NCBI GenBank assembly: GCA_950097015.1
Contig: CATNEN010000027.1
Coordinates: 640,001-704,000, forward strand
DNA from: Macrostomum hystrix
Taxonomy: Eukaryota > Platyhelminthes > Macrostomidae
DNA length: 64,000 nucleotides
Reading direction: 5' to 3'
Under the pieces are notes generated by a model, which saw nothing but the letters and a program-made list of their open reading frames with translations, ran no database searches and was not told the DNA's origin. Numbering within the stretch: position 1 is the stretch's first letter; each line of letters starts with the position of its first letter. The translations under genes and the position numbers were made by a program. Of this stretch, positions 56,401 through 64,000 are shown piece by piece.

Positions 56401-59400
56401 GATTGACAGCTGATGATTGTGATTGACAGCTGAGGATTGTGACTGACGGCTGAGGAGTGTGATTGACAGCTGAGGAGTGAGACTGACAGCTGAGGATTGT
56501 GATTGACAGCTGAGGATTGTGATTGACAGCTGAGGATTGTGACTGACAGCTGAGGATTGTGACAGCTGAGGGGTGTGATTGACAGCTGAGGATTGTGATT
56601 GACAGCTGAGGATTGTGACTGACAGCTGAGGATTGTGACAGCTGAGGGGTGTGATTGACAGCTGAGGATTGTGACTGACAGCTGAGGAGTGTGACAGCTG
56701 AGGGGTGTGATTGACAGCTGAGGAGTGTGATTGACAGCTGAGGAGTGTGACTGACAGCTGAGGATTGTGATTGACAGCTGAGGAGTGTGACTGACAGCTG
56801 AGGAGTGTGACTGACAGCTGAGGAGTGTGACAGCTGAGGGGTGTGATTGACAGCTGAGGAGTGTGATTGACAGCTGAGGAGTGTGACTGACAGCTGAGGA
56901 GTGTGATTGACAGCTGAGGAGTGTGACTGACAGCTGAGGAGTGTGATTGACAGCTGATGATTGTGATTGACAGCTGAGGATTGTGACTGACAGCTGATGA
57001 TTGTGAGTGATTGAGAGTCAGTTCATCAATTCATTTCTTGGAAATTTCTTTCAAACACATTTAGCATTTAATAAACCAGTTGCTCACATATTCCTCTTGC
57101 AGTCAATAATATAATAATAATTGCAGGAGGGCTGCGGGCAAAGGCACATCATTTAGTGACACTAGACCCGCAGCCAGCGAGGAGGCAATTCTGCCCATTC
57201 CGCTGACTCCTGAGCACACACGCACACAGATACCGTACGCAGGCATACGCTTACACGGGTGTGTACATCTGCCCTGACTTTCTCATCGTCAGTCAGTGTA
57301 CACTCTCATTGTGCCTTGGAGGTTGGCCCTCAAGGGCGCAAATCACGTGACAAGCTCCCAAGCCTTCTCTTCGCGGCTGCGCCCCAAATGAATGTGGCCT
57401 CGCCGCGGAATCGAACTCAGGGACCTTGGTGCCAGAGGCAAACAAGTTAACCGCCCCGCCCTCTAGCAGTTCGTCTAGCTGTAAGCTTTCTCCTATGAAA
57501 GGTGGGATGGGATGTGAGACTGCTCAGAAATTACAAATCTAAAGGCTTAAGCAGCTGAGCATGTCCCGAGTTTCTAAGAAATCTGCAGAGAAAATAACAA
57601 ACTACAAGCCCGCCTAGCACGACTAAAACAATGCAGTGGGAGTGGCTAGATACCCCTCCTTAGCAACTGCCCAGCAACACTGCAACAGAGCAGCCCCCAC
57701 TGCAGGTGAAAATAATCACCTAGAAGGACGGATGCGCGACAGACGGCATCACAAGACTGCTCACGTTTTTAATTAACACAGTTCCTATGTGCTCAAAATT
57801 TATTTGACGTTGTCGCACATTGACGAGTGTGGGAAACTGGGATGCACCAACCAGCTGGCGTGAGATACTTTTTTACCTGATTCTATCGAAATCATTGAAG
57901 ATCGAACCTGTGTCCTTTGCTTTGCTGAAGACCGTTGAAAATGTGTTCTTAGCATCTGATTTTGCTTGATGCCAGCGTTGTCGTGCGGCGGGAAAATTCA
58001 TAGATTAGAAAACTTTAAACTGTGAACCATTTTGACTCGTTAAGCTAAGGATTAAGCTAAATCTCATGCAGCACTGTCACCGACTTCTTTGTCTTCTCAA
58101 CTCAGAGCTTGCTTAATTAGCTAGGAAGGCGGCTGGGAAAAGGTTTTACGAGTTTTAGTAAGTTGGCGACTAAGGCTTAGAAGACAGGCAAAGTCGAGAG
58201 GCTGAGCAAAGCGCGGAGGTTGAAAGCTGGCTTTGAAATGCGAGACTTAAGCTTATGCAGTGGGTGAGCTGTGGAACTGATTCAGGAGCCGAGCGGGAAC
58301 CCGCTAATTACCAGCCAGCCAGGACGGCGACTTACAACTGGGCGCGCACCTCGCCCAAAAAACTCGCATTATCAGCTATTTTAACAGTTGCTAGGGTGAT
58401 CGAGTTAGTAAGCGAGTTTTCTTATATATTTTCCTATCACTGTTCTGTTTCTTTCGCAGTTGATTTCACTTTCATATACGAGCGTAGTTTCACTTTCACT
58501 TTCATCACTTTTATAATCTATATAAAAAATCCCAAATCGATGAAATCCCAAAACGAGGAAATCCCAAATCGATGAAATCCCAAATCGATGAAATCCCGAA
58601 TCGTGAAAATCACAAATTGATGCGATCCCAAATCGATGAAATCCCAAATCTATGAAATCCCAAATCTATGAAATCTCAAATCGGGGAAACCCCAAATCAG
58701 GGATATCTCAAATTGATGCAATCCCAAATCGATGATATCCTAAATCGATGAACGCAGATCGATGAAATCTTAAATTAATAAAATACTAAATCGGGGAAAT
58801 CCCAAATCGAGGAAATCCCAAATCAATATAAATTATTTACAAATGAAGGCTCAATCAATCAAATCCTATATTGATAAATAGTTAAATCAATGGAATAAAA
58901 AATCGATAAAATCACAACAGGTTGAATCTTCAAATCAAGTGACCCGCTTTGAATAACTGACCTCCACCCACTGCAGGATCGTAGCCAAGAGCCTCATGGA
59001 GGGCCAGGCCGTTGAGCCGGAGGAATTCGACGAGGTGACAATCTACTTCAGCGACATTGTCGGCTTCACAACGATCTCAGCGATGAGCTCGCCTCTGCAG
59101 GTCGTGGATCTGCTCAACGATTTGTACACCATGTTCGATGAGACACTGGAGGAATATGATGTCTATAAGGTGCGCTATCTGTTTCATTCTCAGAAATGGT
59201 TATCCAAGTCATGTAAATCCTAAAATAAGTAAATCCCAAAAAGATAAAATCCCAAATTCATGAAATCCCAAATCTATGGATTCTTAAATCGATGAAATCC
59301 CAAATCAATGAATTCCAAAATCAATGAATTCCTAAATCGATGAATTCCAAAATCGATGAAATCCCAAAGCGAGTAAATCCCAAATCGATGAAATCCCAAA

Positions 59401-62400
59401 TAGATGAATTCCTAAATCGAGTAAATCCCAAATCGATGAAATCCCAAATCGAGGAATTCCCAAATCGATTAAATCCCAAATCAATGAATTCCCAAATCGA
59501 TAAAATCCCAAATCGATGAAATCGATGAAAAAATCCAATTCCACATCGATATACAACCCCATGCGAGAAAGTACCTCCCAGCTTTCACTTCGCGACTGCG
59601 CCCCAGATTAATGCTGTCTCACTGCTGATTCGAGTTCAGGGATTTTGGTGCAAGAGTTGAATGCATCACCGTTTCTCCCACTCGTCATGCATAGGTCGAG
59701 ACCATTGGCGACGCCTACATGGTCGTGTCCGGCTTGCCGACTAGAAATGGCAACCGACACGCCGGTGAAATCTCCACGGTGGCGTTGGATCTGCTGTCAC
59801 GCTGCGGCAGCTTCACTATACGACACATGCCGGACATTCCGCTCAGACTGCGCATCGGATTGCACAGCGGCAGCTGCGTTGCTGGGGTTGTCGGCCTCAC
59901 CATGCCTCGGTAGGGGGGCGGCGGGGCTGGACTGGGGTTGTCGGCCTCACCATGCCTCGGTAGGGGGGCGGCGGGGCTGGACTGGGGTTGTCGGCCTCAC
60001 CATGCCTCGGTAGGGGGCGGCGGAGCTAGACTGGGGTTGTCGGCCTCACCATGCCTCGGTAGGGGGCGGCGGGGCTGGACTGGGGTTGTCGGCCTCACCA
60101 TGCCTCGGTAGGGGGCGGCGGGGCTGGACTGGGGTTGTCGGCCTCACCATGCCTCGGTAGGGGGCGGCGGGGCTGGACTGGGGTTGTCGGCCTCACGGTG
60201 GGGGTGGATGTTTCGGCTGGGGTTGTTGGCCTCACGGTCGGGGGTGGATGTTTGGGCTGGGGTTGTTGGCCTCACGATTGGGGGTGGATGATTGGGCTGG
60301 GGTTGTTGGCCTCCCGGTGGGGTGGTGGTTTTGGCTGGGGTTGTTGGCCCCACAATGCCCCACGTGGTTAAACGCAGCCCACAAAGCTTCTCTCCCAACC
60401 GGCCCGTCCAGCTACTGCCTGTTCGGCGACACCGTGAACACGGCCAGCCGCATGGAGTCCACCGGAGCCGCCTTCCGCATCCACGTCAGCCCGTTCACCA
60501 AGGAGATTCTGGACCAGCTGGGCGGCTATCATCTGCAGTTGCGCGGCGAGGTGGAGCTGAAGGGCCGCGGCATGGTCAAGTCCTACTGGCTGGTAGGCAA
60601 AGACAACTTCAACAAGCCGCTGCCCGAGCCGCCCGAGATTGTTGAAGGGGCCGAAAATCACGGGTGAGACTGAGATGGAGGCAATGAGATGATAGACACA
60701 TCAAGACACTAAGAGATTTAGGATAATCACACTGAGAGATTCAGGATAATCACACTGAGAGATTCAGCATAATCACACTGAGAGATTCAGGAGCATCACA
60801 CTGAGAGATTCAGCATAATCACACTGAGAGATTCAGCATGTAGTTCTGAGAGATTCAGGATGTAGTTCTCAGAGATTCAGGATGTAGTTCTGAGAGATTC
60901 AGGATGTAGTTCTAAGAGATTCAGGATGTAGTTCTGAGATATTCAGGATGTAGCTCTGAGAGATTCAGGATGTAGTTCTGAGAGATTCAGGATGTAGTTC
61001 TGAGAGATTGAGGATGTAGCTCTGAGAGATTCAGGATGTAGCTCTGAGAGATTCAGGATGTAGACACTGAGAGATTCAGGATGTAGTTCTGAGAGATTCA
61101 GGATGTAGTTCTGAGAGATTCAGCATGTAGTTCTGAGAGATTCAGGATGTAGTTCTAAGAGATTCAGGATGTAGTTCTGAGAGATTCAGGATGTAGTTCT
61201 GAGAGATTCAGGATGTAGTTCTGAGAGATTCAGGATGTAGTTCTAAGAGATTCAGGATGTAGCTCTGAGAGATTCAGGATGTAGTTCTCAGAGATTCAGG
61301 ATGTAGTTTTCAGAGATTCAGGATGTAGTTCTGAGAGATTCAGGATGTAGTTCTGAGAGATTCAGGATGTAGTTCTGAGAGATTCAGGATGTAGTTCTGA
61401 GAGATTCAGGATGTAGACACTGAGAGACTCAGGATGTAGACACTGAGAGACTCAGGGAAAGATTCAGGATGAGCACACTGAGAGACTTAGGATGTAGACA
61501 CTGAGAGACTCAGGATGTAGACACTGAGAGACTCAGGATGTAGACACTGAGAGACTCAGGATGTAGACACTGAGAGACTCAGGATGTAGACACTGAGAGA
61601 CTCAGGATGTAGACACTGAGAGACTCAGGATGTAGACACTGAGAGACTCAGGATGTAGACACTGAGAGACTCAGGATGTAGACACTGAGAGACTCAGGAT
61701 GTAGACACTGAGAGACAAAATACTTAAGGATAGTGAAATCCGGATTCTCAGGCAGTTTTGGCATTCCGCGCCCACAATGCTTGATCATAGTTGCTCAGCT
61801 TGGACTGTAACTTCCAATTAAAAGAATATGATTTCATTTTTATCATCACGCACATTCTGAGTCCTACCTGGCAACTAAACTGCCGCCCAGTTGTCTCTTA
61901 CTGATCTCTTCCTTGGCCTAGCCCTGAATCGGCTAATTGAGCACAGACGGTGCCGTGACACGGTGGGGAGGAGAGCTGGACTTTGGGAGACCGGGGGGGA
62001 AGGCAACGAGACAGACTTTAGGGAGATCGGGGCTGAGTTTCACTTCAAGAAAATCTGATTGAGCCGCGCGGTTCGCTGTTTTAAGGCCAACTGCAACTAC
62101 GAAGACTTAATTAGATTTTTTTATTCTGCCGACTTCACAGTCGCTTGCTTGCCTTTCTGAGCAGTCTCGCTCTCTGCTAAGTAAAGCTCGCCCCGTTTCT
62201 AAGGCTTAATACTGAGCACCTGACCTGTCCCCAGTTGCAATTTAGGATAACACAAGCGATGGGGATTAGCAACATTTCTGCTTTAAAAGAGCAGAAATTT
62301 AACGACGACATTTGCAAAAACCTGATTCGTAAATCATTTTCTCGACTCTCCGCCTAATGATCTTGCCTGTTCTCAGCAGTCCTGAGTAAATGAGAACGTT

Positions 62401-62908
62401 GGCCAATAAAAAAGCTAGTTATCGAAAACACAATGTAGCAGCCTTGCTCAGCTAGCTACAGCGCAAGAACTGCTCCTCAATGTCTGTCTTGTTTTTTATT
62501 AATCCCGCAGAACAAAACGTATAGCTGCACTTCAAGCAACCATTTGTTGCGAACTTTTCTTAGGAAGTAAAACGCTCATTTAATTGATGCCTTGTTGTTG
62601 GCTTATCACGGTTTCTCGGTACATTATTCTTTTCACAAAACAACCCACACAGTCTGGCCTCTCTCGGACTGAAGAAGCCGCCCCCGCCGCCAGCGCCGAA
62701 ACCGAGCGAGGCGAAGGCGGCGAAATCGGACGACGGAACTGGCGCCGAAGCCGAGACTAAAATGGCGCAGGAGGATCCCAAGAAGCGGCCGCAGGCAGCC
62801 AATATGGCCACATCGGAGAGCAGCGACTCCGGATTTGTTGGCGGGCCAACGCTGCCCAACGGCAAGGTGGCGCAGAGCTTCCTGCCGCCAATAGAAACCG
62901 ATGTCTGA
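47451..62908 (+). CDS. receptor (membrane) guanylyl cyclase, 14 exons
   Basis: Exons 47451-48144, 49938-50200, 50300-50636, 51389-51476, 51695-51797, 52792-52959, 53537-53719, 53851-53922, 55244-55642, 55964-56193, 58977-59169, 59695-59909, 60412-60663, 62653-62908; phases agree throughout, giving 1150 residues, normal for the family. It makes cGMP from GTP at the plasma membrane. Order: signal peptide ([17 protein letters not shown]); ANF-receptor-type extracellular domain to about 435 with several N-glycosylation sites; one TM ([20 protein letters not shown], about 438-458); kinase-homology pseudokinase ([41 protein letters not shown]); coiled-coil linker ending MLIARMLPK; cyclase domain (about 850-1060) with both metal aspartates ([14 protein letters not shown]), GTP-selecting Glu (VETIGDAYM) and Cys ([17 protein letters not shown]); Lys/Pro/Ala tail. 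The ATG at 47451 starts the signal peptide; the frame is open 153 bp upstream. Ligand unknown. Exon 6 is the least certain. Confidence 0.95.
48160..48255 (+). mobile_element. SINE-A fragment in cyclase intron 1
   Basis: Body segment CATGGCTTGTCGTGCAATTT to CTGCCTGACAATGAGAAAGTC, without head or tail. It runs directly into SINE-B sequence. Confidence 0.7.
48252..48500 (+). mobile_element. SINE-B fragment in cyclase intron 1
   Basis: Starts at the B-box region (TCGGGGGTTCAACCCC) and continues through TGTGTCCTTTAGCAAGACAC, ACCCAGCTGTTAAATTGG and ATTAGCTGGGGTAATTGAGG, then diverges. The A-box half is missing and is replaced by SINE-A. Confidence 0.75.
48501..49937. other. rest of cyclase intron 1
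   Basis: No exon or gene recognised. It contains a GA-rich microsatellite (49130-49172) and a loosely repeated TGAATGGTAGT/TCGAATGCAGGTCTTGG segment (49690-49880), about 4 diverged copies. Confidence 0.45.
50700..51190. repeat. 46-bp minisatellite in cyclase intron 3
   Basis: Unit of 46 bp containing TTACCCCTCTCGACCCTCCA and CTCCTCTTGGCTGTGTTTTC, about 10 copies, nearly identical in the centre. Confidence 0.95.
51798..52715. repeat. 27-bp minisatellite in cyclase intron 5, starting at the 5' splice site
   Basis: The first unit, GTGAGAGTAGATTGATGGGA, is the 5' splice site itself. About 35 units follow, most containing GGTGAGAGTAGATAGATAAG. Every unit therefore carries a GTGAGAGT donor-like sequence. 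Confidence 0.95.
53010..53400. repeat. 16-bp minisatellite in cyclase intron 6
   Basis: Unit AAGGATAATGTGATTC (variants GAGG, TTTC, AATTATAAT), about 24 copies. Confidence 0.95.
53937..55190. repeat. 17-bp minisatellite in cyclase intron 8
   Basis: Unit TGTGAGAGATGGGATTC, about 73 copies, with GATCGG, GATGTG, GGATGC and CTTTGAG variants. It is the most homogeneous array in the window. It begins 14 bases after the 5' splice site GTGAGT and ends about 50 bases before the next exon. Confidence 0.97.
55658..55900. repeat. 7-bp repeat in cyclase intron 9
   Basis: GGGATAT heptamers (about 30), interspersed with GGGTTACGGGTATTGGATAT blocks. The array begins within 20 bases of the donor (GTGCGATGGGGTGTGGGATA), and the heptamer looks derived from that donor-proximal sequence. 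Confidence 0.93.
56255..57005. repeat. 20-bp minisatellite in cyclase intron 10
   Basis: Unit GTGATTGACAGCTGAGGATT (variants GTGACTGAC, GGAGT, TGATGATT and 15-bp short units), about 38 copies. Confidence 0.95.
57113..57465 (-). mobile_element. SINE family A, near full length, in cyclase intron 10
   Basis: Plus strand reads tail first (ATAATAATTGCAGGAGGGCT), then ACACTAGACCCGCAGCCAGC, CATCTGCCCTGACTTTCTCA and the tRNA-like head CGCCGCGGAATCGAACTCAG ending TTAACCGCCCCGCC. This is the best-preserved copy with 5305-5690. Confidence 0.85.
57466..58520. other. unique part of cyclase intron 10
   Basis: No exon or repeat recognised. Short ORFs show no motif. Confidence 0.4.
58525..58925. repeat. 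16-bp degenerate satellite, cyclase intron 10
   Basis: Diverged copies of AAATCCCAAATCGATG, about 24. The same unit reappears across exon 11 in intron 11. Confidence 0.85.
59220..59545. repeat. 16-bp degenerate satellite, cyclase intron 11
   Basis: AAATCCCAAATCGATG-type units with ATTCC variants, about 20 copies, starting about 50 bases after the exon 11 donor. Confidence 0.85.
59575..59692 (-). mobile_element. SINE-A head fragment next to cyclase exon 12
   Basis: Decayed head half of SINE-A (CTTTCACTTCGCGACTGCGC, GATTCGAGTTCAGGGA). It runs up to the 3' splice site of exon 12 at 59694, so the acceptor and its pyrimidine tract (CCGTTTCTCCCACTCG) lie in or against SINE-derived sequence. Confidence 0.6.
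59890..60360. repeat. 49-50-bp minisatellite overlapping the exon 12 5' splice site
   Basis: Six tandem copies of a unit holding GGTTGTCGGCCTCACCATGC, CTCGGTAGGGG and GGCGGCGGGGCTGGACTG. The first copy is the last 20 or so bases of exon 12 plus its donor (CCTCG, then GTAGGG). About four diverged 40-bp units (GGGTTGTTGGCCTCACGGT) follow. Confidence 0.93.
60665..61730. repeat. 22/23-bp minisatellites in cyclase intron 13
   Basis: Unit GAGAGATTCAGGATGTAGTT + CT (22 bp), changing at about 61410 to GAGAGACTCAGGATGTAGAC + ACT (23 bp), preceded by a few AATCACACT-type units. About 47 copies in total. Confidence 0.95.
61731..62652. other. unique part of cyclase intron 13
   Basis: No exon or repeat recognised before the acceptor at 62651-62652. 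Confidence 0.4.
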
Positions 62909-64000
62909 CACAGTTTACTTCGCGCCTGCCCCTTTTCTTGACGCTCATTGGTTCCCGGCTGGGCGACCAATTAGAACGCGGAGTTAGGTGATGGTCGTTC
63001 AGTGTTGACAAGACGTGGGGTGGGTGCTCCAGAGGGTAAGAGATGTGCATACGGAGTGAGGTGGCTGTTCCTTCGGGGGGAATAGTACATGCGCCATTCG
63101 GGTGTGTGATTTATAAATGTTTTTTCAACAATGAATGCAAGTGATCGTTTAAAAATAGAGCGAGTCAATCTAATCTCAATGTATGCCTTTGCAAGAACCG
63201 GCTAAATCACAAAATTAATATGCAACTGCACAAAATAGCACAAATTCATGCGAAGTAGGCACCGATTGTGGCGCACAACTTGCAAAAAGTTCAACAAGCA
63301 ACATTTGCTGGCCTCAAAAATATTTTTCGCAGCTCATTTTTTTATTGTTCTAGAGTTAGGTCGCATAGTAACTGCGCTTTTCTGCACAAAATTTATCAAT
63401 TTCTGTTAAAATGCACATATGGAGCAGGGTTTGTTCAATCTGATTTGGTCAATTTAATAATCTTTCATTTGATTCTTAGCGCCTCTAGATGAACAGCGTT
63501 TGCTAGCTGTATTTTGCTCGCCAAATGTTTTACACTCTACTTGTGAGTAGAGTGTTGCGTTTTGCATAAGAAAAGTCTATTGAGGAAAATCAATGAACGA
63601 GTCATTTTTGCGGGCAATAATTAGACTGTTAGAGAGAGTTCTCTGCACCTTTGATGTCGCTTTCACAAAATTTGCCTCAATCCAGCTGTCTGAATGTACT
63701 TTCTACATTTTTTGCCTGCAGTGCTCATGAATGTCCGGGTTCTTTTTTAAATTATATTGAATAGTAACTAAAAGCTATTTTCAGTGTCTGCTATTTATAT
63801 CCCAACAGACTGTAACGGAACTGTGATGGATTCTTTTTAACTTTTCATTTTTTCGGGTATCACTGGATGCCTTATTTGTACTTGAAAAGAGTATGAAGAT
63901 TATTTTAGCTGTCATACTACGAATCAACAAACATACATTCAGTTCTCGAATGAAGCAAATGCAGTTCTTATCAGATGTCTTTTTTTCGAGTCACGTTTAA
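62909..64000. other. 3' flank of the cyclase gene
   Basis: AT-rich with no supported gene. I found no canonical AATAAA close to the stop. Confidence 0.4.

Overview
This is animal nuclear DNA. Genes are split by GT-AG introns, coding exons are GC-rich with G/C-ending codons, and intergenic DNA is AT-rich. An innexin, DEG/ENaC channel sequence and a receptor guanylyl cyclase point to an invertebrate, most likely a protostome. The very high minisatellite load, the tRNA-derived SINEs, and splice acceptors just upstream of most start codons (possible trans-splicing) would fit a free-living flatworm such as a macrostomid. That assignment is a low-confidence inference.

Layout: 1450-3193 (-) DEG/ENaC-type channel with a broken reading frame; 7416-7928 (-) possible second DEG/ENaC N-terminal fragment; 8041-9947 (+) innexin, 2 exons; 13720-19041 (-) inactive rhomboid (iRhom), 5 exons; 20708-21388 (-) EMC7; 22625-24002 (-) mitochondrial methionyl-tRNA formyltransferase, 2 exons; 24691-25155 (-) acidic protein of unknown role; 26864-30402 a mobile element carrying a 510-residue ORF (-); 34499-38653 (+) mitochondrial glutamate dehydrogenase, 5 exons; 40667-43926 (+) VRK-family kinase, 3 exons; 45521-45865 (+) small protein of unknown role; 47451-62908 (+) receptor guanylyl cyclase, 14 exons. 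I rebuilt exon joins by hand from splice sites, phase and family alignment recalled from memory. Six multi- or single-exon genes come out as intact frames. They are unrelated housekeeping and signalling genes, with no operon-like logic.

The repeat fraction is the striking part. Most introns, and many intergenic gaps, hold a tandem minisatellite with its own private unit (7 to about 50 bp). Several arrays start at, or contain, the 5' splice site. Two tRNA-derived SINE families (called A and B here) with ATT-rich 3' tails are scattered through the window.

The best candidate for something undescribed is the 3,539-bp element at 26864-30402. It has 84-bp terminal inverted repeats (about 86 percent identical by hand count), each made of five copies of a TTCGGCGAC-type core, and a perfect 9-bp target-site duplication (CTGCTATTT). 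This resembles Mutator-type (MULE) elements, but its only long ORF is an Arg/Ser-rich protein ending in what looks like a DUF4806 domain, with no transposase that I recognise.
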